Assembly (NCBI RefSeq): GCF_900187185.1
Contig: NZ_LT906465.1
Coordinates: 2,542,001-2,606,000 of the forward strand
Direction: 5' to 3'
DNA from: Chryseobacterium taklimakanense
Lineage (GTDB): Bacteria; Bacteroidota; Bacteroidia; Flavobacteriales; Weeksellaceae
Length of the DNA stretch: 64,000 bases
In this document: piece after piece, positions 51,879-61,549 of the stretch
How positions within the stretch are numbered: the stretch's first letter is position 1
How the letters are laid out: the number at the start of each line of letters is the position of its first letter
The notes under the pieces: generated by a model
What the model was told of the DNA's origin: nothing
Database searches by the model: none
Seen by the model: only the letters and a program-made list of their open reading frames with translations
Made by a program: the position numbers and the translations under genes

Positions 51879-53276
51879 ATGGTAAGTTTCAGAAAAGAAA
51901 GCGATTTATTGGGTGAACTGAATGTTCCCGCAGGTGTTTTTTATGGGGTCCAAACGCAGCGTGCGATTGAAAATTTCAAAATATCAGGTCAAAAGCTGTC
52001 ATCTTACCCAAAATTCATTAAGGCATTGGCTTTGGTGAAAAAATCGGCTGCAAAAACCAATTACGAGCTGGGATTGCTTGAAGAACATTTATATTTTAAA
52101 ATTGCCGAAGCCTGCGACGAAGTGGCATCCGGAAAGTACGATGACCAATTTCCGCTCGATATGATACAGGGTGGTGCCGGAACTTCAGTCAATATGAACG
52201 CCAATGAAGTGATCGCAAATGTTGTCCTTGAGAAGCTTGGGAAAAATAAAGGCGATTATCAGTTTTGTTCCCCAAACGACCATATCAACCTTTCACAGTC
52301 AACCAACGATGCTTATCCTACTTCCCTGAAACTGGCTTTACTTCAGGAAAATGAAGAATTGGTTGAAAAATTGAAAGCGATTGTTGAAGCCTTCCGTGCA
52401 AAAGGTAAGGAATTTTCCGATGTTATTAAGATGGGCAGAACCCAGCTGCAGGATGCGGTGCCGATGACATTGGGCCAGGAATTCGAAGCTTTTGCAGCAA
52501 ACCTGGAAGAAGACATTGAAAAACTTAACAACAACGCTAAGCTCTTTGTAGAAATCAATATGGGCGCAACCGCGATTGGTACCGGTTTGAATGCTCCCAT
52601 AGGTTATGCAAAATTATGTGCTAAGAACCTTGCTGAAATTTCCGGTTACCCGTTCGTTTCCGCGCCGGACTTGGTTGAAGCCACGCCCGATACCGGTTCG
52701 TATGTAATTTATTCATCAGCTATGAAACGCCTGGCGGTAAAGCTTTCCAAAATCTGTAATGATTTGAGGCTGCTTTCATCTGGTCCCAGAGCTGGGCTTT
52801 TTGAAATCAATTTGCCACCAATGCAGCCTGGATCATCAATTATGCCGGGGAAAGTAAATCCAGTTGTTCCCGAGGTGGTAAACCAGGTATGCTATAAAGT
52901 GTTTGGAAATGACCTTACGGTAACTTTTGCCGCCGAAGCCGGCCAACTGCAGCTGAACGTCATGGAACCTGTGATGGCTCATGCGATTTTGGAAAATATC
53001 CATTTCCTTGGGAACGCACTGGAAACACTGCGCGAAAAATGTGTGGTTGGAATTACAGCCAATAAAGAGGTTTGCCTGAATTTGGTGAAGCACAGCATCG
53101 GGATCGTAACGGCTCTCAACCCTTACATTGGATATAAAAATTCAACAGAAATTGCCAAGGAAGCTCTGGAAACCGGCAAAAGCGTTTATAATCTGGTGCT
53201 GGAAAAAGGACTTCTTTCACAGGCAAAACTGGATGAAATTTTAGATCCTAAAAATATGCTTCAACCGCATAATTAA
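51879..53276 (+). CDS. aspA: aspartate ammonia-lyase
   Basis: 465 residues, the standard length. GGAGTSVNMNANEVIAN, SQSTNDAYPTSLKLA, GRTQLQDAVPMTLGQEF and the signature GSSIMPGKVNPVVPE identify the aspartase/fumarase superfamily; the flexible loop with catalytic Ser is in GSSIMPGK. It converts L-aspartate to fumarate and ammonia. A glycosyltransferase gene follows 5 bp later and may be cotranscribed. Confidence 0.95.
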   Translation: MVSFRKESDLLGELNVPAGVFYGVQTQRAIENFKISGQKLSSYPKFIKALALVKKSAAKTNYELGLLEEHLYFKIAEACDEVASGKYDDQFPLDMIQGGAGTSVNMNANEVIANVVLEKLGKNKGDYQFCSPNDHINLSQSTNDAYPTSLKLALLQENEELVEKLKAIVEAFRAKGKEFSDVIKMGRTQLQDAVPMTLGQEFEAFAANLEEDIEKLNNNAKLFVEINMGATAIGTGLNAPIGYAKLCAKNLAEISGYPFVSAPDLVEATPDTGSYVIYSSAMKRLAVKLSKICNDLRLLSSGPRAGLFEINLPPMQPGSSIMPGKVNPVVPEVVNQVCYKVFGNDLTVTFAAEAGQLQLNVMEPVMAHAILENIHFLGNALETLREKCVVGITANKEVCLNLVKHSIGIVTALNPYIGYKNSTEIAKEALETGKSVYNLVLEKGLLSQAKLDEILDPKNMLQPHN

Positions 53277-53281
53277 ACGCA

Positions 53282-54166
53282 TTGAAGATCCTGATCATCA
53301 TTCCCGCGCACAACGAGGAAAAAAATATTTTCTATTGCCTGAAATCACTGGAACAGCAAACGTTTGAGGATTTCAAGGTTGTGGTCGTGAATGATGGTTC
53401 GACGGATAAAACTGCTGAAATTGCGAAAGAATTTATTTCAAAAAATCCAAATTTCGAGCTTTTAAATCTTGAGAAATCTGAACATCAGCCGGGTGCGAAA
53501 GTCGTCCGTACCTTCAATGCCGGACTGAAATCCCAGAGCCTAACCACTTTTGATATTATATGTAAATTTGATGCTGATATCATTTTTCCACAGAATTATC
53601 TGAAAAAAATCAGTGAGGTTTATACCATTAATCCTAAGGCAGGAATGGTTTCGGGAATTGTAAAAATCAAGAAGTCGGTTTTTGAAAAAGACCTCGCCTT
53701 TGATTTTCAGGACGAAAAAAGGCAATGGCAGTTTGAGAATTTGTCCTCCAAAGATCATGTTCGCGGTCCGGTAAAATCTTATCGGAAGCAATGTTTTGAT
53801 GATATGAACGGTCTCCGTACCGTTTTGGGATGGGATAATATCGACGTCATGCTCGCACAGAAACACGGTTGGGAAGTGGTTACCGTTAAATCTCTTTGGG
53901 TAAAACATCTTCGGCCAACCGCTTATAAATACAAAAACCAAAAGGCAGAAAAACTTGGTGAATATTTTTATAATATTGGTTTAAATTTGCCTCTGGCAGC
54001 TGTTTCTTCATTAAAATCTTCACTGAAGAATAAATCGCTGAAAGAATTTTTCATCACCATGAATGCGTTTCTCAGACAAAAATCGCGACGGGTATTAACT
54101 TCGGAAGAAATCTCGTACATCCGCGGTTTAAGATGGAAAAACATGTTCAGCAAATTCAAGATTTAA
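53282..54166 (+). CDS. family 2 glycosyltransferase (TTG start)
   Basis: 294 residues. GT2 motifs: IIPAHNEEKNIFYCLKSL, VVVNDGSTDKTAEIA and the DxD-like KFDADIIFP. It probably transfers a sugar to a surface polysaccharide or lipid. There is no ATG nearby: the frame opens with TTG at 53282, 5 bases after the aspA stop, and the protein reads KILIIIPAHNEEK immediately after it. No transmembrane segment is visible. Confidence 0.88.
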   Translation: MKILIIIPAHNEEKNIFYCLKSLEQQTFEDFKVVVVNDGSTDKTAEIAKEFISKNPNFELLNLEKSEHQPGAKVVRTFNAGLKSQSLTTFDIICKFDADIIFPQNYLKKISEVYTINPKAGMVSGIVKIKKSVFEKDLAFDFQDEKRQWQFENLSSKDHVRGPVKSYRKQCFDDMNGLRTVLGWDNIDVMLAQKHGWEVVTVKSLWVKHLRPTAYKYKNQKAEKLGEYFYNIGLNLPLAAVSSLKSSLKNKSLKEFFITMNAFLRQKSRRVLTSEEISYIRGLRWKNMFSKFKI

Positions 54167-54168
54167 TT

Positions 54169-55836
54169 ATGAAAAATGTACTTTTCTTATTTGCTTTAGC
54201 AATAATTTCTGGCTGTGCTTCCACCAATAAAGAAAATGCCGACCAGATCATTCACAATGCGAAAATCTATACTGTGGATAGCAAATTCTCTGTCGTGCAG
54301 GCCATGGCGGTGAAAGACGGTAAAATTCTGGCATTGGGGACCGATAAGGAAATTTTAGAGAAATATTCTTCAGATAGAATTTATAACGCGTACGAGAAGC
54401 CGGTCTATCCCGGATTTATTGATGCTCACGCCCATTTCTTCGGCTACGGCGGTAATCTTCAAAACGCCAATTTGCGCGATACGAATTCCTGGGATGAAAT
54501 TCTCACTGTTTTACAAAATTTTGCAAAAACACATCCCGAAGGCTGGCTTCTGGGCAGAGGTTGGGACCAGAATGACTGGGCTGTAAAAGAATTTCCAACG
54601 AAGGAAAAACTCGATCAATTATTCCCGGACAGGCCAGTTTACCTCACAAGAATTGATGGCCACGCAGCGATTGTAAATCAAAAAGCGTTGGATGTGGCAG
54701 GGATAAACACCACCTCGAAGATTGCAGGTGGCGACTTTATAAAACAGAACGGTAAACTGACAGGTGTTTTGGTGGATAATGCGATGGAACAGGTCTCCCG
54801 TAAGATTCCGCCACCCAATAAGAAACAGGTGGAACAAATCCTTTTAGATGCACAGAAAAATTCGTTTTCGTACGGACTTACCACGGTTGTAGATGCGGGG
54901 TTAGATTACGATTTGGTGAACGAAATTGATGCTCTGCAAAAAGCCGGAAAACTAAAAATGAGACTGAACGTCATGCTTTCGGACTCCCAGAAAAACATAG
55001 ACTGGCTCATCAAAAAAGGGAAGATCAATACCGGAAGGCTGCATGTAAACGGTTTTAAATTCTATGGGGACGGAGCGTTAGGTTCGCGCGGCGCGTGTTT
55101 GCTGGAAGATTATTCGGATAAGCCCCATCAGCGAGGTTTTTTGCTTTCTGATATTCCACACTTCAAAAAAATGGCTAAAATTATGTACGATAATGGTTTC
55201 CAGATGAATACACACGCTATCGGTGACTCTGCAAACCGTGTTCTGCTGAAAATTTATGCCGAAATCTTAAAAGGTAAAAACGACCGTCGCTGGAGGATTG
55301 AACACGCCCAGGTGGTGAATAAAAATGATTTCGATTATTTTGGAAGATACTCCATTGTGCCTTCTGTACAGCCCACTCACGCCACTTCAGATATGTATTG
55401 GGCAGGAGAGAGGCTGGGAAAAGAACGCTTGAAATATGCCTATGCATTTAAGGATTTAATGAAACAGAACGGCTGGATTCCTTTGGGGACTGATTTTCCG
55501 ATTGAGGAGGTGAACCCGATTCTCACATTTTACGCCGCAGTTTCCAGGAAAGATGCCAAAGGTTGGCCAGCCAGCGGTTTCCAGAAAGAAAATGCACTCA
55601 CGAGAGAAGAAACACTGCGCGGAATGACGATCTGGGCTGCAAAAGGAAGTTTCGAGGAGAAAGAAAAAGGAAGCCTCGAAGTAGGCAAATATGCTGATTT
55701 TGTGGTGCTGAACCGAGACCTGATGACGATTCCGGAAGATCAGATTTTGGCAACGAGAGTTTTTAAAACCTTCATCAATGGGGAGCTGGTTTTCGATTAC
55801 GAAACGTTCCTCGAGAACATAAAACTTGGTAAGTAA
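54169..55836 (+). CDS. amidohydrolase family protein (YtcJ-like), lipoprotein
   Basis: 555 residues from the ATG at 54169, two bases after the GT2 stop; the earlier in-frame ATG at 54133 lies inside the GT2 gene. The signal peptide ends in the lipobox ISGC. Metal-ligand motif FIDAHAHFFGYG, then ERHAAIVN-like RIDGHAAI, the lysine/His region MNTHAIGDSANR, HAQVV and the C-terminal IPLGTDFPIEEVNP (Asp). It should hydrolyse an amide or ester outside the inner membrane; substrate unknown. Confidence 0.88.
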   Translation: MKNVLFLFALAIISGCASTNKENADQIIHNAKIYTVDSKFSVVQAMAVKDGKILALGTDKEILEKYSSDRIYNAYEKPVYPGFIDAHAHFFGYGGNLQNANLRDTNSWDEILTVLQNFAKTHPEGWLLGRGWDQNDWAVKEFPTKEKLDQLFPDRPVYLTRIDGHAAIVNQKALDVAGINTTSKIAGGDFIKQNGKLTGVLVDNAMEQVSRKIPPPNKKQVEQILLDAQKNSFSYGLTTVVDAGLDYDLVNEIDALQKAGKLKMRLNVMLSDSQKNIDWLIKKGKINTGRLHVNGFKFYGDGALGSRGACLLEDYSDKPHQRGFLLSDIPHFKKMAKIMYDNGFQMNTHAIGDSANRVLLKIYAEILKGKNDRRWRIEHAQVVNKNDFDYFGRYSIVPSVQPTHATSDMYWAGERLGKERLKYAYAFKDLMKQNGWIPLGTDFPIEEVNPILTFYAAVSRKDAKGWPASGFQKENALTREETLRGMTIWAAKGSFEEKEKGSLEVGKYADFVVLNRDLMTIPEDQILATRVFKTFINGELVFDYETFLENIKLGK

Positions 55837-56880
55837 CTGAAAAAAATTGCCTACATAGAGCTCGATACCCACGCGGAAATAGCTTCAAACTTTAAAGAAT
55901 TGACTAAAAGTTCCGAGGAGTTTGAAGTTGATTTCTATTTCTCGGAGAAAATTCTGAAACAGCTGGGACTTTCACAATCGGATAACGTTTTTCACAGTTC
56001 CGCAGCAAACCTGCTTCATCAACTCTCGCGAAAAAAATACGATCTGGTCATTATCGGTACGGTGCACCGTTATTTCAATGTTTTCAATGAGGTTTGCACG
56101 AAATACAGAACTTCGGTCATCGTGCATAACCTTAATTTTTCCAGGCTTTCAAAATTTCACCTGTTTGCAAAAATTTTCAAAAAAGATTTTACTTTCCGCT
56201 TCAAATTATTGCTGAAGGAAGGTCTTTTGGAGGCACCTGAAATTTATAAAAACGCCAGCCATCTTTTGGTTTTGGATGAAAATTTAGCAACAGAAAATTT
56301 GAGATATTTGCCCGTCTTCTATACCAGATCTCAAAATAATGAAAAGCACTCGGTTTTTACGGTTGTGATTCCTGGGGCGGTTTCGCAAAAGCGCCGAGAT
56401 TACCGGATGATTTTCAGTACAATTCCTGCATTTCCAAAAAATCAAAGGTGGGAATTCGTATTCTTAGGAAAGGCAACAGGAAATGAGCTGAAATCTCTGC
56501 AGAACCTGGAGCATACAAAGCCGGAACACGTTGAAATCAGGTATTTCACCGAAAAAGTAAATCAAAAAGATTTTGATGAATGGATGGAAAAGGCGGATAT
56601 CCTTTGGTGCCCCGTTCAGTCTAAAACGGAATTCTTCAGCAACCCTGAAATTTACGGTAAAACCAAAATGACCGGTAATATTGGTGATGCCATCAAATAT
56701 TCTAAACTTGCTGTAGTTCCGGAAGATTATTACAGCTCCTTCAAGTTTATAATTCCCCAGGAAAAAGATATTGTCCGGCAGTTTTTAGCTTTGAAAGAAA
56801 AGTATTTTGATTTTGAAAAAAAATATTCTTACGAATTCGTTTCCAGGGATTTACATCAGCTTTTGCACTCCATCATCTGA
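55837..56880 (+). CDS. glycosyltransferase-like protein with a CTG start
   Basis: 347 residues if translation starts at the CTG at 55837, directly after the preceding TAA. The frame reads KKIAYIELDTHAEIASNFKE upstream of the first TTG (55900), which looks like a natural N-terminal Rossmann strand and helix; no ATG or GTG is available. The C-terminal half (VVIPGAVSQKRRDYRM, FVFLGKATGNELK, WMEKADILWCPVQSK, IKYSKLAVVPEDY) resembles a GT-B glycosyltransferase, though the key acidic motif is weak. Likely part of the surface glycan cluster. Confidence 0.7.
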   Translation: MKKIAYIELDTHAEIASNFKELTKSSEEFEVDFYFSEKILKQLGLSQSDNVFHSSAANLLHQLSRKKYDLVIIGTVHRYFNVFNEVCTKYRTSVIVHNLNFSRLSKFHLFAKIFKKDFTFRFKLLLKEGLLEAPEIYKNASHLLVLDENLATENLRYLPVFYTRSQNNEKHSVFTVVIPGAVSQKRRDYRMIFSTIPAFPKNQRWEFVFLGKATGNELKSLQNLEHTKPEHVEIRYFTEKVNQKDFDEWMEKADILWCPVQSKTEFFSNPEIYGKTKMTGNIGDAIKYSKLAVVPEDYYSSFKFIIPQEKDIVRQFLALKEKYFDFEKKYSYEFVSRDLHQLLHSII

Positions 56881-56976
56881 TTTTCCATAATTAAAAGATA
56901 GATTTTCAAAATTCTCATCTATCATTTTATTGGCACATTTTCTGGCAATTATTCAGCAACCTTTAAAATGAACATT

Positions 56977-57429
56977 ATGAAAAATTATATAGCAGGCTTT
57001 TTATTAGCATTTACTTTTACAACCGTTTCAGCGACAGATTTGCCTAAAGATATCATACCGGCCGCAGCAGTTTATCATCCAGAAGTTGAACTGGTTTTTA
57101 ATTTTAATTCAGATTTCCCGGAATCGAAAGCTCTGAAATGGACGGCCGGTCAAGGCGCAGTTTTCGTGGAATTTTTGAATAAGGAAAAAGTAAAATCTTT
57201 TGCGGTTTATAAGAATGGTGAGTTGATTGAAACTTACTACGGAATTGATGTCAACAACCTCCCGACCATTTCTAAATCACATTTGAACACAAAACAGTCC
57301 AAACATAAAGTGGAAAAAGCTTATATCATTAAAGAAGCAGACGGGGACGAAAAATTTCTGGTGGAGCTTAACGGAACTTACGATGTGATGTATTCTAAAG
57401 ACGGTTATCTCCTGAGATATATAAAATGA
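56977..57429 (+). CDS. small secreted protein of unknown function
   Basis: 150 residues from the ATG at 56977 (a start at 56968 adds three). Signal peptide KNYIAGFLLAFTFTTVSA. The mature part is one small domain with alternating beta pattern (ELVFNFNSDFPESKALKW, KVKSFAVYKNGELIETYYG, KFLVELNGTYDVMYSKDG), reminiscent of the PepSY-like or BLIP-type repeats in Bacteroidota secreted proteins. No function assigned. Followed by a weak terminator. Confidence 0.65.
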   Translation: MKNYIAGFLLAFTFTTVSATDLPKDIIPAAAVYHPEVELVFNFNSDFPESKALKWTAGQGAVFVEFLNKEKVKSFAVYKNGELIETYYGIDVNNLPTISKSHLNTKQSKHKVEKAYIIKEADGDEKFLVELNGTYDVMYSKDGYLLRYIK

Positions 57430-57433
57430 AAGT

Positions 57434-57460
57434 AAAGCGGTTTTTTAGCTGCTTTTTTTT
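57434..57460 (+). terminator. terminator after the small secreted protein gene
   Basis: Stem AAAGCGG / CTGCTTT (one wobble) then eight T residues. Confidence 0.6.
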
Positions 57461-57463
57461 GTT

Positions 57464-58942
57464 TTAAAATTTAATCAGGCTCCTAAAGAAGTTTTTATTG
57501 AAGTACTTTTCGAGCGGATAAATTTTCATGAAATAATTTCCTGTTCCAATAATGGCCAGGACCACTGCGGGTTTGTATATCATGTTCACAAAGGCATTTT
57601 TGCTTTCGGGCAAAATGATTGAAAGGGTAATTCCCAGGCAGCACAGTATTGTAGTGTAAACCATTTCCATAGAAAGAGGCAAAACTTTGAATTTCCAATA
57701 ATTAAAGGCAATCTTTACAATATTAAAAAGTGTCAGCGAAACTGCAGTCGCCATAGCCACGCCAACAATTCCGAAATCTGTGTTTTTGATAAAATAGATA
57801 TTCAGAACTATGGTGGTTACTGCCAGAAAGAGCATCACGACGATATTGAACCTGTAATACTTGGAAAGTGAAATAATATGACCGTTGAAGCCAGTGGCCA
57901 AATCAAAGAGCATCGCTGAGCCTAAAATCCAAACTACAGGAGAGGCCAGCCGAAGCTGTTCACCATTCTTTATAAAATGCGTTAAATAAGGAAAGCCGAT
58001 TAAAATACATGAAAACAGAACTGCGCCCAGGAAGAAAAGTGTTAGCGAAGTTTTTTTATGAAACCGGTCGAGTTCTTCAAAGTTATTTTCATAAATAGAC
58101 TGATAGATGATTGGTGCAGAAATATTAAAGAGCCCCATTTGTGGAATCATGATGAAGGAAAGAACAGAAAGGAGAATGCCGTAGGCGCCATTCTCCTCAA
58201 AAGAAAGGAATTCGCCTATCATAAAATTATCGACACGGAAGGCGATATAATTTCCAATGTTTCCCAAAAATCCGAAGAAACTGTAACTCAAAACCTCACG
58301 CCATAAATTATTTTTTTTAATGTAATCAGTAGTAAAATCAGGCTTTATTTTCTCCAGCTTGTTGGCATAAAAAATATATCCGAGAAAAGCTGTAAAAAAC
58401 ATTGCAAAGAAAAAAGCATAGGATGTTTTCTCAGTTGCGCCCATCCAAAAAAACAGGACGAAAGCGCCTAAATTAGCAATCTTGGGGAAGATGTTTTCAA
58501 AAATGTTGGGGACAACAATCCGCTTAAAATTGGAAATATATTTATTCAGCACCGCGGAGAGTGCCAAAATCAATATTAAAGGAAGAATCAGGCCTTTCAT
58601 TTCCCATATCTGCCATGCTTTGAAGGAGGGGAAGAAATAGAAAAAGGCAAAAAACAATCCCAGAAATATGATAAAATTGATGATGACTCCTACCAACGAC
58701 AGCGAAAGAAAATTCTGGTGTTTGCCGTCTTTCTGGCTTTGCAGAAAAAATTTTACATTGGAAAATGAGAGCCCAAATACCACGATCGGCAAAAGCATTT
58801 CCGCAGTTGGGAGCACGTAGCGCAGCTTTCCGTAGAACTCCATATCAAACGGAAAAATAAATACCGAAGAAATGGTTCCCAGTAGAAAACCAAAATAACC
58901 AATCAGCGAATACTTAAATCCTTGTCTAGCTACAACACTCAT
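57464..58942 (-). CDS. polysaccharide flippase (Wzx/MOP superfamily)
   Basis: 492 residues with about 14 membrane helices, consistent with MATE/MOP-type Wzx flippases (QGFKYSLIGYFGFLLGTISS at the N-terminus, SFFGFLGNIGNYIAFRVDNFMIGEF in the middle). It would flip undecaprenyl-linked glycan across the inner membrane. Its start overlaps the FkbM gene by 4 bases (ATGA), so the two are cotranscribed and probably act on the same polymer. Confidence 0.88.
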   Translation of the reverse strand: MSVVARQGFKYSLIGYFGFLLGTISSVFIFPFDMEFYGKLRYVLPTAEMLLPIVVFGLSFSNVKFFLQSQKDGKHQNFLSLSLVGVIINFIIFLGLFFAFFYFFPSFKAWQIWEMKGLILPLILILALSAVLNKYISNFKRIVVPNIFENIFPKIANLGAFVLFFWMGATEKTSYAFFFAMFFTAFLGYIFYANKLEKIKPDFTTDYIKKNNLWREVLSYSFFGFLGNIGNYIAFRVDNFMIGEFLSFEENGAYGILLSVLSFIMIPQMGLFNISAPIIYQSIYENNFEELDRFHKKTSLTLFFLGAVLFSCILIGFPYLTHFIKNGEQLRLASPVVWILGSAMLFDLATGFNGHIISLSKYYRFNIVVMLFLAVTTIVLNIYFIKNTDFGIVGVAMATAVSLTLFNIVKIAFNYWKFKVLPLSMEMVYTTILCCLGITLSIILPESKNAFVNMIYKPAVVLAIIGTGNYFMKIYPLEKYFNKNFFRSLIKF

Positions 58943-59733
58943 TTTGCGGGCACAAAGATAATATTATTAATATACTCTGTGTACTGCTTCACATTTTCGC
59001 TGTTTTGCGCTTCGATTAGGTTTTTGGTAAGTTTTTCAAGGTTAAAAGAATTCCTGTCGAGATAATGCGCCTCAAATCCCCAGTTTTCTACTTCTGAAAT
59101 AATGTTCCAGCCCGGCTCCTCATGGTGTCTCTGTTCTATCTCAACCATTATTGTCGGCTTAAATTTCTGTAGGGTTTTCTTTGCACCCCGAAGTGTGTGT
59201 AATTCATTGCCTTCTACATCAATTTTTATGAAATTTAGCCTTGTAAAATCTTCAAGTTCAGCCCAGTCATCCAACCTGGTGACTTTCACCTTATGGATTT
59301 CAGAGGCGGATTCGCCTTCTTCCCTCAGTTTGGTTTGTAAGGTTCCCCTGGAGTGAATTTTTTTTCCGTTCATCACCGGCACTTTAAATTCTGCAAAAGT
59401 GTTCTCATCAGACAAAGCCAGCGGTAAGGTGTACACAGCAGGGAAAATACGTTTCAACCTTTTATAAAGTTTTTGATTCGGCTCAAATGCGTAAATATTT
59501 TGATGCTGAAGTTTGTTTTCCAGCTGGTAAAGGTAGGCACCAACATTGGCTCCTATGTCCATATACACATCATTTTCGCTGAGGTAATCTTTAATCCAAA
59601 GAAGTTCCGGTTCTACTCTTCTTTCAAGGATATTCTCACGGTTCAGGCCTTTCAGTTTTTTGAAAAACCTTTCCTTGTAAAAACTTGGGCTAAAATACTG
59701 CAGTTTCTCTGCAATGAGGCTGTATATCGACAT
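58939..59733 (-). CDS. FkbM-family methyltransferase
   Basis: 264 residues. SAM-binding VYMDIGANVGAYLYQLEN, IYAFEPNQKLYKRLK, and the family motif FIKIDVEGNELHTLRGA with IMVEIEQRH. FkbM enzymes O-methylate sugars or polyketides; beside a flippase it probably methylates a surface glycan. First gene of a two-gene minus-strand operon. Confidence 0.9.
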   Translation of the reverse strand: MSIYSLIAEKLQYFSPSFYKERFFKKLKGLNRENILERRVEPELLWIKDYLSENDVYMDIGANVGAYLYQLENKLQHQNIYAFEPNQKLYKRLKRIFPAVYTLPLALSDENTFAEFKVPVMNGKKIHSRGTLQTKLREEGESASEIHKVKVTRLDDWAELEDFTRLNFIKIDVEGNELHTLRGAKKTLQKFKPTIMVEIEQRHHEEPGWNIISEVENWGFEAHYLDRNSFNLEKLTKNLIEAQNSENVKQYTEYINNIIFVPAK

Positions 59734-59754
59734 ACTTTTGAGCTACGGGAAAAA

Positions 59755-59762
59755 CAAATATA
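59755..59762 (-). promoter_or_regulatory. -7 box of the FkbM-flippase operon
   Basis: TATATTTG on the minus strand, 21 bases before the ATG at 59733. Confidence 0.55.
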
Positions 59763-59871
59763 GAAAAATTTGTTAAAGAAATGTTAAAATCGCCATCAAA
59801 AATGGAATTTATTTGATACTCATATTTAAATTTCAAGTATTTCCGTAACTTTAAAGAACATTTTAAAAATT

Positions 59872-61503
59872 ATGAAAAAGACCTTATTCATTGGTGCTTT
59901 CGCATTGTTAACTTCCTGTACTGCGGTGCAGAATTCCGGATCCGATAAGCAGCCATTCGTTTGGGAAGGCGCCAATCTTTATTTTCTTTTAACCGACCGC
60001 TTCAACAACGGAAATCCAAATAACGACGTCAACTTCAACCGTACCGAGAAAACTGCGGTTTTACGTGGTTTTGAAGGCGGTGACCTGCGCGGAATCATTC
60101 AGAAAATTGATGATAATTATTTTTCAGATTTGGGAATCAATGCGATTTGGATGACGCCGGTTATTGAACAGATTCACGGGGCAACCAATGAAGGAACAGG
60201 AAATACCTATGGTTTTCACGGTTACTGGACCAAAGACTGGACTGCCCTTGATCCCAACTTCGGAACCAAAGCCGATTTAAAAGAACTCGTGGATAAAGCC
60301 CACAAAAAGGGAATCCGGATTGTTCTGGATGCTGTCATTAATCATACAGGTCCGGTGACGCCGGTCGATCCGGTTTTTCCAAACAGTTGGGTGCGAACTT
60401 CCCCACAGTGTAAATATGACAATTACATCAATACCACTGCCTGTACCCTGGTGGCTAACCTGCCGGATATTTTAACGGAAAGCAATGCGCCTGCAGATTT
60501 ACCGAAACAGTTGGTTGATAAATGGAAATCTGAAGGCCGTTATGAGAAAGAAATGCAGGAACTTGATGCTTTTTTCACCAAAACAGGTTATCCAAGAGCG
60601 CCAAAATATTATATCATGAAATGGCTTGCCGATTATATTGCCGAATTTGGAATTGACGGATATCGTGTTGATACTGTGAAACATACCAATGAAGATGTTT
60701 GGAAGGAATTCCAGAAAGTCTGTCAGGCCGCTTTTGATGAATACAGGAGAAATAATCCAAATAAAGTGTTGGATAACAGTAAGTTTTTTACCGTGGGTGA
60801 AGTATATGGCTACGGAATTTCGCAGAAGCAGATTTACGATTTTGGAGACAGAAAAGTAAATTATTTCGATAATGGTTTTGCCTCTTTGATTAATTTTGAT
60901 TTTAAAGGTGATGCCACGAAATCTTATGAAGAAATATTCAGCAAATATTCGAAGATTCTCAATTCTGATCTGAAAGGTTTGAGCGTGATGAATTATACCG
61001 CCTCTCACGATGATGGCTCACCATTCGATAAAGATCGGAAAAAAACCTATGAAGCCGGTACCAAAATTCTTCTTGCTCCCGGAATTTCGCAGGTTTATTA
61101 TGGTGATGAAACCGCAAGAACCTTAACCGTTGCGGGTGCAGAAGGTGATGCCAACCTTCGCAGCAATATGAACTGGAATGATGTGAAAAATAACCACGGA
61201 ACCCAAAAACTCTTGGAACATTATCAGAAATTAGGAAAATTCAGGGCCAATCACCCGGCGGTGGGCGCGGGGATTCATAATATGATTTCACAGTCGCCCT
61301 ATTGGTTTACAAGAACTTATGGAACAGATAAAGTTTTGGTGGGTCTGGATTTGAGTTTTGGCTTAAAGGAAATTTCCGTAGCAAACATTTTTGCAGACGG
61401 AACAAAACTCCGCGATGCATACAGCGGAAAAACCACCACCGTGAAGAACGGAAAAGCCGCTATAGACACCGGTTTTGGAATAGTTTTGTTTGAGAAAATA
61501 TAA
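59872..61503 (+). CDS. GH13 alpha-amylase-family lipoprotein
   Basis: 543 residues, lipobox LTSC (Cys about residue 16). The four GH13 regions are visible: I DAVINH, II GYRVDTVKH (nucleophile Asp), III VGEVYG (acid/base Glu) and IV ASHDD. ANLYFLLTDRFNNGNPNND at the N-terminus is typical of maltogenic-type enzymes. It degrades alpha-glucans at the outer membrane or periplasm. No SusC/SusD pair is adjacent, so it is not in a classical PUL. Confidence 0.93.
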   Translation: MKKTLFIGAFALLTSCTAVQNSGSDKQPFVWEGANLYFLLTDRFNNGNPNNDVNFNRTEKTAVLRGFEGGDLRGIIQKIDDNYFSDLGINAIWMTPVIEQIHGATNEGTGNTYGFHGYWTKDWTALDPNFGTKADLKELVDKAHKKGIRIVLDAVINHTGPVTPVDPVFPNSWVRTSPQCKYDNYINTTACTLVANLPDILTESNAPADLPKQLVDKWKSEGRYEKEMQELDAFFTKTGYPRAPKYYIMKWLADYIAEFGIDGYRVDTVKHTNEDVWKEFQKVCQAAFDEYRRNNPNKVLDNSKFFTVGEVYGYGISQKQIYDFGDRKVNYFDNGFASLINFDFKGDATKSYEEIFSKYSKILNSDLKGLSVMNYTASHDDGSPFDKDRKKTYEAGTKILLAPGISQVYYGDETARTLTVAGAEGDANLRSNMNWNDVKNNHGTQKLLEHYQKLGKFRANHPAVGAGIHNMISQSPYWFTRTYGTDKVLVGLDLSFGLKEISVANIFADGTKLRDAYSGKTTTVKNGKAAIDTGFGIVLFEKI

Positions 61504-61510
61504 TTACAGC

Positions 61511-61541
61511 ATCCTTCAAGGATTTCAAACCGTTGAAGGAT
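61511..61541. terminator. hairpin between the amylase and DUF2461 genes
   Basis: Perfect 9-bp stem ATCCTTCAA / TTGAAGGAT with a 13-base loop, in the convergent gap. No T-run, so its role as terminator is uncertain. Confidence 0.4.
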
Positions 61542-61549
61542 CAGATAAA

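Noticed and set aside
60499-61008. 169-aa minus-strand frame opposite the amylase gene
   Set aside because: Shadow of the GH13 catalytic domain.
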